This document shows, piece by piece, positions 1 to 10,975 of a DNA stretch of 64,000 nt (position 1 is its first letter; every line of letters begins with the position of its first letter). The DNA is from Viridothelium virens (lineage: Eukaryota; Ascomycota; Dothideomycetes; Trypetheliales; Trypetheliaceae). Position numbers and translations under genes: made by a program. The notes beneath the pieces were generated by a model that did no database searches, was not told the origin of the DNA, and saw nothing but the letters and a program-made list of their open reading frames with translations. Location of the stretch: assembly GCA_010094025.1 (NCBI GenBank), contig ML991825.1:62001-126000 (forward strand), read 5' to 3'.

Positions 1-1
1 G

Positions 2-3000
2 ATCAAGGATTTCGAGGTCATTAAGCCAATCAGCAAAGGCGCCTTTGGCAGCGTATATCTATCAAAAAAGAAATCGACGGGGGAATATTACGCAATCAAA
101 GTCTTGAAGAAGGCTGATATGGTCGCGAAAAATCAAGTCACCAATGTCAAAGCGGAACGCGCGATCATGATGTGGCAAGGCGAGAGTGAGTTTGTAGCCA
201 AGCTTTACTGGACATTCGCCAGTAAGGAGTACCTCTATTTGGTTATGGAGTACCTTAACGGCGGTGACTGTGCATCTCTCATCAAGGTTCTTGGGGGAAT
301 ACCAGAAGATTGGGCTAAGAAGTACGTGGCCGAAGTGGTCTTGGGCGTTGAGCATCTGCATAGCCGGAATATTGTCCATCGGGACCTGAAACCCGACAAC
401 TTATTGATCGATCAAAAAGGCCATCTGAAACTGACGGACTTTGGACTCTCGCGTATGGGTTTGATTGGCCGGCAAAAGCGATACTTGAACAGCAAAGCAC
501 AAGAGCCTGTGCCAGATCTCCTAAAATCTGGTCCTTTTCACCGGAATATGTCGATTGCATCTTCTCGATCAGCTTCCTTTGACCTCCAAGGTACTCACTC
601 TCCAAACAACACCCCCGATCTCACGCCTGCCTATACAGGGGACTTGAGTCAACCGTCATATTTCAGTCTCAGTCGAGAAGAATCAAATGGCCGAGAAAAT
701 TCCCGTAGGACCTCTGGTCATAGGAGCGATAGCGGTGATAGCGATGCTCTGGCATCTTTCTTCCGTCGTTTTTCGCTAGCCGATGAGCCGGGAAGGAACC
801 GTTCGCCCATTGAAGAGGAAACATCTCAGCCAGAAGATGGTTCACCAGATCCTTATCTCTTACAGCCTACGGTAAGCAATAATATCCACCTCCCGAAAGA
901 AAATACCATCACGCCACCTCTCTCGTCGTCAATGATGCCGCCTCCAATGGCCCTTTTCGACCCGCAAGACAGCAATCGCCGATTTGTGGGTACGCCGGAC
1001 TATCTCGCGCCGGAGACCATCAACGGATTCGGCCAGGATGAGATCAGTGACTGGTGGTCCCTCGGTTGCATACTTTTTGAAATGCTGTTTGGCTACCCAC
1101 CCTTCCACGCAGACACACCAGACGATGTTTTCCAAAACATCTTAGCTCGCAAGATAGACTGGCCAGAGGACGAGGAGTGTGAGGTTTCCGACGAAGCAAA
1201 GGATCTGATGAACAAGCTTATGAGCTTGAACCCGACCGAGCGTCTGGGCGCGAACACTCGGGAGGAATATGCCACTGGAGGCGAGGAAATTCGGAAGCAT
1301 CCTTGGTTCAACGATGTCAATTGGGATTCACTACGTGATGATGAGGCATCATTCGTCCCGCAGCCAGGTAATCCCGAAGACACAGAGTATTTTGATGCGC
1401 GTGGTGCCACTTTGCAGAATTTTGCAGATGAATTTGAAGACCAAATCACGTCGCCTGGAGTGACACCTGGTGCAGATTACCCAGACCGTCCGCATGATGC
1501 CATTTCACGCGTTCGCAGCCAGGTCAATAACTCCTTGAAACGGACTCTGATGCCCCTGCATATTCCACCTCACGTCCGTGATGGACGAAGCAGGCGCCTC
1601 AGTGAACCCGTGGCTTCTGACGATTTCGGTAATTTCTCATTCAAGAATCTATCGGTGCTAGAGAAGGCCAATAAAGACGTTATTCAGAAACTGAAAGCCG
1701 AAGCAATGCAAGCACAGAGCAAATCTTCGTCTACCTCAGGGAACGTTACATCTCCAGCTGTGGGATCACCATCGCCTTCGCTGGAATCCAGCCCGATGCT
1801 ACCAATGCCGCTTAAGCGTACCATGTCTGCCAACAAAGGTCATAATCGACCAGCATCGCCGTCAGTCCAGAGTGGCACGAATTCTTCGCCAAGTCGTCAA
1901 TCCCAACCTTCCTCCCCACTTTTGGTGTCCTTCGGCACTGGACAAGGTCACGAAAGGAGGAAAACATCGAGCGGATCGTCCAATCTTTCCCAACCCAACT
2001 CCCAAACGTTGCAGCCTGGTGGCTTCTTCGAAGTTCCACGCTTGTCAAATAATTTCAAGACAACGTCGACAGCGTCGTCTCCAATCAAGATGGCAAAAGC
2101 TCCAGCGCCATCAAGTGGCGTCCCGGAACGCAATGTTCCTACCCAGAGACAGGGCAGTGGCTCACAGACAAGTGCTGCTGCTTCTCCACGTGCGCGCTCC
2201 CTGACTGTAGGCTCGCAAGAAGACAACCAACATCGCGAAGCACTGCCAAGCCATCACAAACGTCGCAGCCAGGTCCTCAATGATTCGCCATCGTCGTCCG
2301 ATAACGAAGAACAGCAACGACAGAAGGCATTACTTCGTGTCCAACGCCGACGACAATCGTCACGTCGCCTCTCTCAGATCACTCTCGCTGAAGGTGGCCC
2401 AATGTTTCGCCCACTTGATGTGCTCATTTGCGAGGACCATCCTGTATCGCGGCTGGTAATGGAAAAACTTCTCGAGAAGTTGCGTTGCCGTACTATCTCC
2501 GTGACGAATGGCAGTGAAGCCATGCGCTATGCCATGTCGGAGGTCAAATTTGACATCATCATGATGGAATTCAGACTACCGCAAATTAATGGCGCAGACG
2601 TTGCGAGAATGATCAGAGACACCAAGAATGCGAACAGTCATACACCCCTTGTTGCGGTGACAGGCTATTTGAAGGAACTGCAGGGACCGTATTATTTTGA
2701 TGGAATGATTGAAAAGCCACCAACGACTGCCAAGCTGACAGATGTGCTCGGTAAATTGTGTCAGTGGAAACCAGCGCCGCCGGGGTGGAGTCCAGCGCAG
2801 GCGTCAGCGACCAGCTACCACATTCCATCCAGCTTAAGGCATCATGAGAGCAGCAGTGTGAAGATGGGCGATAGCCCTACTTCAAGCTCATCTGGATACG
2901 TCCAACCGACTTCAAGCAGCTACCGAGGTTCAAGTCGGGAAGATTCAATCTCCTCTAGCTTCTTCGGCGAAACGGACAGTATGACTAGCAATGAAGTACC

Positions 3001-4123
3001 ACTCATTATTAGCCGTCAGCCTACCGAGGAATGGCGCGATCGCGATATTGTGCGAGCATTCGGCGGCCTGGGCATCTCTGATGGCTCGTTCCAACCTCCA
3101 CCGCAGCCCCAGGTCACCTCTGAACCGAAGGAGACGAGCAGAGACTCCAATCCACCGTCTACCGTTCCACCAGAGTTCAAACCTTTGGTTCTACCACACC
3201 AAGGCGCTGCAACATCAGGCCCAATGGCGCACCTCACTCATCAAGTCTCCGCACCGCCTGTAATGACACATGACACCGGCACACCCCCAAGTCGATCCAG
3301 ATCGCCCCCAAAGACGACCAAATTATCGTCCTTCGCCGCCGGAGTAACCGCTGCCGCCGCCGCCGCCGCCAAGTCACCTCGCAAGCAGCCGTCCGCAGAA
3401 AAGATCGCCGCCAAGCGGCGCAGCTTCGAACGCGAACGCCACGAATCCGCGGAATCGGGCGACGACGAAGACGAGATCCTCGGCGACGAGCGGGTCCGCG
3501 CGCGCAGTCCCAAGCGCCGCACCTCCCCCTCGGTCAACACGAAGATGGCCGCCGCGGCGACGAACCTCGGAGGCTCGCCGAAGCGCGTGACGAGCGCGCA
3601 CAGCGCCACGGGGACGACGCCAAGAAGCTCGAAACTCAGTACGGAGATGATGCGGACGAATAGCCAGGGCAGCGTCATCAGTGTGGATGAGGCCCGGTCG
3701 GGGCTGAAGACGGAGGCGGCGCGGGAGGCGAGTCGCGAGAGCCAGGAGAGGATTATGGAGGATGTGCTGGCGGAGGAGGCGCAGGAGGAAGGGGATGCGG
3801 GAAGAGGTGCTGGAGACGAAGAAGAATCTATGAAGTCCGGATTGCCTGTCCCGGCGCTCTCACCAGGTATGGGCACGGAGGAACGACAGGCGCCTACACC
3901 ACACACGCCTGAACGAACGGTCGGGGAAGAAGCAGCACCAGTGGAACCTACGATTACGCCGCCAGAGATTTTTCCCAGGCTGCCAGGTGAGAAGGTGGCG
4001 CAGGTCGTTGAGGATATAGATGTCACGCCGAAACCGTCGCATCGAACGGCGGATCCGGATCCTACACCCAGGGCTTCAGGAGCCACATCTCCGAGCAGGT
4101 CGTCCATGGGATATGAGGATTGA
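2..4123 (+). CDS. rim15: Rim15-like AGC protein kinase with C-terminal receiver domain (5' partial)
   Basis: The gene runs off the left edge; the frame is open from base 2 to the TGA at 4121-4123 (1373 visible residues, no intron). The window opens in the glycine loop (SKGAFGSVYL, first Gly replaced by Ser as in Greatwall-type kinases). The AIK lysine, HRDLKPDN (about residue 126) and DFGLSR (about 146) follow. About 180 disordered Ser-rich residues then separate DFG from GTPDYLAPE (about 330). That long split in the activation segment is typical of Rim15/Greatwall. An AGC tail follows (HPWF..., FV). A receiver-like domain lies at about residues 805-925, with Glu where the phospho-Asp usually sits (GAA at 2567-2569). 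The rest of the C-terminus is low complexity with an alanine run coded by GCC repeats near 3350. In yeast, Rim15 promotes quiescence and stress responses below TOR and PKA. The N-terminal PAS part should lie left of the window. Convergent with rpb4. Confidence 0.9.
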   Translation: MKDFEVIKPISKGAFGSVYLSKKKSTGEYYAIKVLKKADMVAKNQVTNVKAERAIMMWQGESEFVAKLYWTFASKEYLYLVMEYLNGGDCASLIKVLGGIPEDWAKKYVAEVVLGVEHLHSRNIVHRDLKPDNLLIDQKGHLKLTDFGLSRMGLIGRQKRYLNSKAQEPVPDLLKSGPFHRNMSIASSRSASFDLQGTHSPNNTPDLTPAYTGDLSQPSYFSLSREESNGRENSRRTSGHRSDSGDSDALASFFRRFSLADEPGRNRSPIEEETSQPEDGSPDPYLLQPTVSNNIHLPKENTITPPLSSSMMPPPMALFDPQDSNRRFVGTPDYLAPETINGFGQDEISDWWSLGCILFEMLFGYPPFHADTPDDVFQNILARKIDWPEDEECEVSDEAKDLMNKLMSLNPTERLGANTREEYATGGEEIRKHPWFNDVNWDSLRDDEASFVPQPGNPEDTEYFDARGATLQNFADEFEDQITSPGVTPGADYPDRPHDAISRVRSQVNNSLKRTLMPLHIPPHVRDGRSRRLSEPVASDDFGNFSFKNLSVLEKANKDVIQKLKAEAMQAQSKSSSTSGNVTSPAVGSPSPSLESSPMLPMPLKRTMSANKGHNRPASPSVQSGTNSSPSRQSQPSSPLLVSFGTGQGHERRKTSSGSSNLSQPNSQTLQPGGFFEVPRLSNNFKTTSTASSPIKMAKAPAPSSGVPERNVPTQRQGSGSQTSAAASPRARSLTVGSQEDNQHREALPSHHKRRSQVLNDSPSSSDNEEQQRQKALLRVQRRRQSSRRLSQITLAEGGPMFRPLDVLICEDHPVSRLVMEKLLEKLRCRTISVTNGSEAMRYAMSEVKFDIIMMEFRLPQINGADVARMIRDTKNANSHTPLVAVTGYLKELQGPYYFDGMIEKPPTTAKLTDVLGKLCQWKPAPPGWSPAQASATSYHIPSSLRHHESSSVKMGDSPTSSSSGYVQPTSSSYRGSSREDSISSSFFGETDSMTSNEVPLIISRQPTEEWRDRDIVRAFGGLGISDGSFQPPPQPQVTSEPKETSRDSNPPSTVPPEFKPLVLPHQGAATSGPMAHLTHQVSAPPVMTHDTGTPPSRSRSPPKTTKLSSFAAGVTAAAAAAAKSPRKQPSAEKIAAKRRSFERERHESAESGDDEDEILGDERVRARSPKRRTSPSVNTKMAAAATNLGGSPKRVTSAHSATGTTPRSSKLSTEMMRTNSQGSVISVDEARSGLKTEAAREASRESQERIMEDVLAEEAQEEGDAGRGAGDEEESMKSGLPVPALSPGMGTEERQAPTPHTPERTVGEEAAPVEPTITPPEIFPRLPGEKVAQVVEDIDVTPKPSHRTADPDPTPRASGATSPSRSSMGYED

Positions 4124-5086
4124 TGATGTCGTTGCCGAAAATTTGCAGTTTCCTTTGTCTATCGTCCATTCTCACTACTTCTTTCACTACAATTGCCGTG
4201 CTACTGAGGCTGTCTCATTATTGTTTCTCTGCTCGTCTTACCGGGGTCTCACTACAGCATGGTGTTGGTGGGAATATGTGATTTCTTTTCACTTTGCTCC
4301 GATTGCTTTCCACGTACACAAACTGTGGTCTTGGGAACAGTCGGCGTTGGCTTCCAGGGAAGACTCGGGATTTGGGAGGGTATCTAATCCGTCCCCTACA
4401 CATTCGTTGATACCAGACACATCTGTCTCTCATCTCACTATTTCATTCCTGTTTTGTTACATTGTGACATCGCGTGCGTGCGTTGCGTTCTCCAATAAAA
4501 TGCCATGGGTGGCATCTCTTCTCTTTTCTGTGCTTATACTGAATGCGGCGGCAATGGCGAGATCAAAAAGGCTGGGCAAGCAGGCGAAAATTTGAAAATT
4601 TCCGTTTTCAGTAAACAGGAAAAGGGGTACCTCAATGGTGTCGTTGCCACTACTGCCCAGGCATTCTGCGTTGTTGTCGTCGAATAAATTGGCTGCGAAG
4701 CTTGTCTTTCAATACGGCTCGGCGTGCTTCGAGACCGAACTCGGGGAATTTGGGCGAAAGAGATTGAGACTTGCGATTTGACATATTGATGTAGCCTTCT
4801 ACAGCTGAATCAAAGAATCTTAATAGCCCACTTGGTTGACCACTCCATCGCTGTCGTTAGTGTACATTCTAGCTTGCAGTTGCACTGTTCGACCGTCCTC
4901 TTGGTGCCCAATCCTACGCGCCCGAGTGAACCTTCTAAATTTTGTGACACGCTCGAACGCCATGCTGTAAATCATATCTTGTCCTCAGCGGAACTCCCTA
5001 TTCATTCAAAAATGAGCAAAAACTAATCTTGCGATTCAAAGCCTCGCAAAGACTCCCGCCAGGGGAGTCTCAGGTGTGGAGAGTGC
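4124..5086. other. 3' flank between convergent rim15 and rpb4
   Basis: About 960 bp, pyrimidine-rich on the + strand just after the rim15 stop. AATAAA-type poly(A) signals occur at 4494-4499 and near 4683. A 7-bp-stem hairpin (GACTCCC / GGGAGTC) lies near 5051-5069, within about 40 nt downstream of the rpb4 stop. The short reading frames here look like chance. Confidence 0.6.
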
Positions 5087-5634
5087 CTAACTGTCCATAA
5101 ACTGCCGCTTAGCGATGATCTGGTCGAGGAGATCTTTGAGATCCGCGTCGGAGATTTTGTTCGCAAGCGAAGGAATGAGGGTCTTGGCTTCGTCGACTTC
5201 GACGCAGCAGAGCGACGCTACAGAATTGATCAGCATTCAATATGAGAGGCATATGCATATGCCCCAGAACCTCTATTCGGAAGGAAGTAAGGAAAGACGC
5301 GTGCGCATCACAGCGATCACCTACCGAGCTGGCTCTTCTCAAACGTATCTAATTCGTCGTAGTTCCCGAGAATGTTCTCCACGCTCTGTGTTGTTTCCTG
5401 GTCCTTGAAGCGAGCAAAGAGCTCCAGATAGTCGAGCGTCTTGTTGAGGGTCTCGGTCTCGGGCATGGCAATGCTGCCATCCTTGGACCCTTTCTGACGG
5501 TGGTTTATCATGGCGTGCAGAATCATGCGCGCGGCGCTGAGGGAGAGCGACTGCACATTCTGGAACTCGCCGAGGGAAAGAGACTGGCCGACTTGCTCTT
5601 CTGCTGGGGGTGGAGGACGGGGGCGAGATGCCAT
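5087..5634 (-). CDS. rpb4: RNA polymerase II subunit Rpb4
   Basis: Two exons: 5634..5325 and 5217..5087, with a 107-nt intron (donor GTAGGT, acceptor TGTAG). They join in frame to give 146 residues, the usual size of fungal Rpb4. The spliced product has the Rpb4/HRDC-like fold signature. A helix around SAARMILHAMI is followed by KTLDYLELFARFKD, then the junction FEKSQLA|SLCCVEVDEAK, and the C-terminal ISDADLKDLLDQI. Rpb4 pairs with Rpb7 to form the stalk of Pol II, acting in initiation, mRNA export and decay. I start at 5634 (MASRPRP); an in-frame start at 5694 would add 20 residues not expected of the family. The neighbour on the 5' side is the divergent LIM-RhoGAP gene, 1.2 kb away. Confidence 0.93.
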
Positions 5635-6858
5635 GGTTTTGCAGCGGCTTTGGTGATGGCGATGATAAATATCAAGGGCCCCACGAGGGCGCAAAGAGAT
5701 GACGAGGTTTTAGAGTTTGGCAGGTTCAGGGTGGTGGGGCGGTGGCTTGAAGCTGAGCGTTCTCCGCAAACAGCTTGAGACAGAAGTGGTGGATTTCGAT
5801 ATCACGTGATCCGCCGGCTTGACAGTCTGGTGATAGCGTCAGGACCCTTGCATCAGCCTCGCAGGCACTTGAAGGTGCGAAAGGATAAGGTACAAAGGTA
5901 CTCTGTACGAGCCAGAAGATCCAGAAAACCTGGCGTACAAGCTTCATCCCTCTACTTGTGGAAAGTCTGCCACGTTGGCTCGGCGACTTTTGATTGGTTC
6001 CGTTCTCGCTGCACCTGCATCTTCAGCGACTCGTCCCAAAAGCAAGACGTGCAAAATACCTGCTTTCAAACGACCAGTTTCGCCTCCTTCCCACCTCGCT
6101 ATTCGCCCGCCTCCGGAGAATTGTTTAAACTCGATCGGAGTTGAAGGTGCAGCGGTCGACTTGCCCTCTTCCGCGTTCTAAATTTGAGCCGAGCCGCGTT
6201 CGGGCGTTTCATCTCGGCCAGGGATTCGTTTTGCGTCCACCTTCGACATCGTCGCAGGGAGACTTGATCACGGCCCGTTGCAGCTTCGAGCCACAACGTC
6301 GCATTACTGTCGGCGCTGTTCTGTCTCCTAGCAGGTTCTGTGAAGGCAGTGTGCTGGCTGATTGGGATTCCTGGGTCGACGAACGAACACCCGCCCTGCT
6401 TGTCGCCAGTCCTTCAGCTGCTCAAGGTTATCTTGCTGGGTGCACCTATTTCACGACCGAGTCAAGGAAGTCGGTTCTGACCCTAAAGGACTACTCGCGC
6501 TACCGATGTCCGAAGATTGCAACGATCTGCTTTGTGCACAGCTTGGTAGTGGATCGACATCTCGATTGCTCATTTGGCTTTATCCATCCAATTTCCAACG
6601 ACGCGGTGCGGCCTCCTTCATTGTGGACCTACACCTCGATCGCTGATTGTCAGCGCCTATACCAGAAATCTTACGCCATCCGGACCGTCAACGTCTACGC
6701 CCTCCTAGACAGAACCTTCTGACCTCAGTCACTCATTCTTCCCCCATCATTGCCACTCAACATCATTTATCACATTGCTTGCGAATGGTATCTCGGTAGT
6801 AATACTTGCGGAAGGATTGGGCAAGGCTTAGGAAAGGAAAGGATATTAATTTCGAACA
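5635..6858. promoter_or_regulatory. Divergent 5' region of rpb4 and the LIM-RhoGAP gene
   Basis: 1.2 kb between two divergent starts. A 193-codon frame at 6141-6722 shows no domain or codon pattern I trust. A four-codon upstream ORF (ATG at 6785, stop at 6797-6799) lies 60 bp before the RhoGAP start, so the gene may have a long regulated leader. No core promoter element was identified with confidence. Confidence 0.5.
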
Positions 6859-9800
6859 ATGGGCTCTTCATATGAGGATCAATTTCTTCCGGCAGGAATG
6901 CGACCAGCTGGCATGGGACCGCCCGCCGGATATAGGCAAGATTCATATGAAGAAGCGGATATGCCTGGCTCATTCCCTACCGGCACTAGTGGCGATGAGC
7001 TTCATTTGCCTACCAATGGATACTCCAATGCTCCGCCATCTAGCCAGAGACGAAAAAACTCCCGCCCTATAGATCCAGCTACCGGATCACCTATGGACCT
7101 TGACGTGCCCTCGGAAAATGATATTAGAAGAGCAAGGAACGATAATTCGCCACGGAGCCCGGCAGGGAGAGAGAGGTCACGAACACATGGTGGGCGAAGA
7201 GGAAGCAGCAATCAGCGGATTTGTGGCAAATGTCAAGAACCTCTGACTGGGCAATTCGTGAGAGCATTGGAGAACACGTACCATCTCGAGTGTTTTACTT
7301 GTCATGTAAGTTCATATGAATATCTGATAACCGCCATCGTCGAGGCTGATGCGGGTGCAGGACTGCGGCAAGATTGTTGCCTCAAAATTCTTCCCTGTTC
7401 CCGACCAACCTCCAAATCAATACCCACTGTGTGAGACGGACTACTTCAAGAGACTCGATCTCCTATGCTACGCTTGTGGCGGCGCTCTTCGCGGCTCTTA
7501 TATCACAGCTCTCGACCGTAAATACCACATCGAACACTTCACTTGCTCCGTCTGTCCCACAGTCTTCGGCGCTCAAGACAGCTACTACGAACATGAGGGC
7601 AGCGTCTATTGTCACTACCACTACTCCACCCGATTCGCGCAAAGATGCAACGGCTGTCAAACCTCTATTCTGAAACAATTCGTCGAAATCTTTCGGAACG
7701 GTCAGAATCAACACTGGCATCCAGAATGCTATATGATCCACAAATACTGGAATGTGAGATTAGCGAGCAGTAGTCATGCGATCGCCGGAGGGGAGCTGTC
7801 GGAAGAAGACGCGACAGAGGAGATGCGGGCCATGGTGCGGAGTGATGAAGAGAAGGTGGAAGAAAAGGTCTTATGGATCTGGAGAACGTTGTCGAATTTT
7901 GAAGAGCGTTCAGCCACGTGCATATCGGACATGCTGCTACATGTAAGCAATGGCGCTTACGTTGACGGTGTCATGGCTGCCAAGAAATTCATCATGCACG
8001 TAGAGATGCTATTTAGCGCTGCGGATGGTTTGGATTCCATGTTGACTGCAAGACTACCAAAAGGTAAGGAAATATGTTTAGGATATGAAAGAGGAGATTA
8101 CTGACCTCTTGCCAGGACTCACGTATTCTCGAGAAGCCAAATTGCTCTGCAAGAAAGTCGTTGCTTTCTTCGGTCTACTACGCGAGTCGCAAACGACTGG
8201 GGTCCGAAGACTTGGAGTTACTCAAGAACTACTATCACTAGTGACTGGGCTAGCTCACTACCTGAAACTGCTGATCAGGATATGTCTACAAGGCGCGCTG
8301 AAACTTGAGCGGGAAACTGGATCACAAGATGGTTTACAGTCTTTCCTTGAACAAGTCAATCTACTAGAAGAGCGCATGGAAGTTGAGGACAATCGCAATT
8401 CATGGGGCGAGCCAAGCGAATATGTCGATAAGTCCGCTGACACTTGCCCAGTCTGCGACAAACCCGTCGAAGACAAGTGCGTTAAAAACAGGAGAAGAGT
8501 TTTTCACACGAACTGCATGGCATGTCAAAAATGCGAAAAGGATCTCAGTCATCACCTCGAGGATGCTCGTTGGAGCGAGACGGCCTTCAAGCTCCTTTGT
8601 AGAGATTGTTCTCTGCGAGTGCCAGACGTTGAAGGTGGATTTGCGCATATTTCAAGGCTTATGCAGTATGTTCATCTACTCAAAGTGGCTCATGCTAGGT
8701 TATTGGCAACGCTTCGGACAAGTGGTGCGTTGCCACACACGTCTGGTAAGTATACACACCAACAAAATAGGTCGACAGAAGTGAACGTTTCTTTAGATGA
8801 TCCGAATCTCTCCGTCTACGACTCGAATCAAGGACTTCGACTTACACCAACAGGTGAAACTGTGGATGTCAATGACATGCGGCTGGCCTCGCGGTCCAAG
8901 TCATTCGCAGGTGAAAGCAGAAAGGAGGAAGGAGAACGGCCGACGTACGAGCAGACCCTCGGCGATATTCGTCGGCTACGGTCGACGCGCATGGACAAGC
9001 ATCTTTCTCAGACTATGAAGAAAGCAAGAACGTCAAGGATCATTGACGGTCCCGAGGGTGCTACGGTCCGACCTGGCTCATCTGGAGAAGGTACAGCATC
9101 CAAACACAATAACAACTTCCAGATTGTCCAAGACCGGGATGCCAACGGTGAAAATGGCAACCAATTGATATTGGGTGAGAGCAATGGCATCACCTTAGAC
9201 GACATTCCAAGATTGGTCGCCGCGGAACAGGCAAGGGAGCAACGACCGAATGCTTCGAAATACGCTCGGGGACCCATGATACCTCAGGAACCCAGACCTA
9301 AGCTCGTCAACGGCCATCGGCGAGACTTCTCCGGCGCACAAGAGCTCGAAAAGGCTGAAGTACAGTTTCGCAGCAAGAGATATTTCTCTGAACTGTCTGC
9401 TCTGGAATACTTCATCATTCGACATGTTGCAGTCCTGTCTATGGAGCCTCTCCTAGAAGGTGCTTTCAATCAAGAAGAGCTCCTTGATATGATCGAAACG
9501 AAGCGATCTCCCACTTTCTGGGGTAAATTTGGAAAGGCTTTTGGGGCGAAAGAGTCGGGACAAAAGAAACAACATGGCAAGAAGAAAAATGGCGTGTTTG
9601 GTGTACCTCTCGATCAGATTGCCGAACGTGACGGAGCGGAATCGACAGATGGTGTTGGTCCTGGTGCGCTGAGGGTTCCGGCTCTGGTCCAAGACGCAGT
9701 ATCCGCCATGAGGACTATGGATATGAGTGTTGAAGGGGTTTTCAGAAAGAACGGCAATATCAAGAAGTTGAAGGAGATGGCTGAAGAGATCGATGCGAAA

Positions 9801-10975
9801 GGAGGTGACGCGGTAGATCTGAATCGCGAGAGTCCGGTCCAGGTTGCTGCTTTGCTGAAGAGATTCCTCAGAGCGTTACCTGATCCTGTGATGACATTCA
9901 AGCTGCATCGGTTGTTCATTCAGAGTCAGCGTAAGTTTCCAACCTTTACACAGCGATTTCATGTCAATGGCGTTGTGTGCTTTAGAAATGCCGATTTGAC
10001 TGATCATCTTTTCCAGAAATTGCCGACGCTGAGAAACGACGTCGAGTACTGCATCTCACCTGCTGTCTCCTGCCAAAAGCCCACCGCGATACCATGGAAG
10101 TCCTCTTCTGCTTCCTCAATTGGTGCTCGTCTTTCTCCCATGTCGATGATGAATCAGGCAGCAAAATGGATATTCACAATCTCGCTACAGTCATGGCTCC
10201 CAACATCCTCTTCTCGAACTCCAAGACCTCAGGCATGGACGATAGCTTCTTGGCGATCGAGGCCGTACACAGTCTCATCGAGTTCAACGAGACAATGTGC
10301 GAGGTACGTCGTCTCACCTCCCCAGCCCTCCCCAATCCTTCCTTCCCAACCCATCACACCACTAACGCAAAAACTTCCCCTTCTCAACAGATCCCCGAAG
10401 ACCTCCAATCCATCCTCCAAGACCATTCCCTCTTCGAAACCTCGCAAGAAATCACCACCAAGGAAATCCTCCGCCGCTACGCCGACCTCCGCCACCTCCC
10501 CCAACACCACCACCCCACTGCCCACCCCGTCCCCGCCAACCCAGCCTCCTACTACTCCTCCCCTGCTATCGGCGCCCCCTCTGCTCAGCCCGACACCCCA
10601 ACCAGCGCTCCGCCTGCCAACCCCCCGCGCGAAGGCAAGGGCAGCATCATGCGCGTCGAGCCGGATACCCACTACGGCGCGCCCCAGAGCTCGGTCCGGC
10701 ATGTCGCGGCTGGCGGTGCGGTCGGCGGCGGCGGCGGTGGTGGAGGTGCCGTGGATCCGTATGGCGTGGATGCTGAGTATGGCGCGCCGAATGTGCCGTA
10801 TGCGAGGGAGGCGCCGGGCAGGGGCAGCAGTGAGAGTCAGAGGAGTGGTGGCGGTGGTAGGGTGACGAAGGGCGGAGGGGGTGGAGAGGCAGGAGGAGGA
10901 GGTGGGAGTCCCGCGACGCATCGGATGAGTGCGTTTGTCAGACAGCAGGGGCTAGGGGTTGCTGGTGCTGGATGA
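6859..10975 (+). CDS. lrg1: LIM-domain Rho GTPase-activating protein (Lrg1-like)
   Basis: Six exons; introns at 7306-7360, 8064-8115, 8746-8796, 9931-10016 and 10304-10390, all GT..AG and joining in frame. The N-terminus is disordered. LIM1 starts at ICGKCQEP and is completed across intron 1 (CFTCH|DCGK). LIM2 starts at LCYACGG. A third, degenerate LIM is at RCNGCQTS and a separate LIM starts at CPVCDKPV. The RhoGAP domain begins near GVFGVPLDQI, with the catalytic-arginine loop GVFRKNGN, and continues across introns 4 and 5 (LHLTCCLLPKAHR, MAPNILF). LIM plus RhoGAP in this order is the Lrg1/LRG-1 family, which turns off Rho1 and so limits cell-wall glucan synthesis and polar growth. Introns 3 (51 nt) and 5 (87 nt) are multiples of three without stops, so retention would still be translated. 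The last 100 residues are Gly-rich low complexity. Confidence 0.88.

Noticed and set aside
3241-4107. 288-codon minus-strand frame antisense to the rim15 3' end
   Set aside because: Ser/Ala/Pro-only product, no domain, lies in a skew block of a real gene.
6141-6722. 193-codon frame upstream of the LIM-RhoGAP gene
   Set aside because: No recognisable domain and overlaps other chance frames; more likely 5' leader and promoter.
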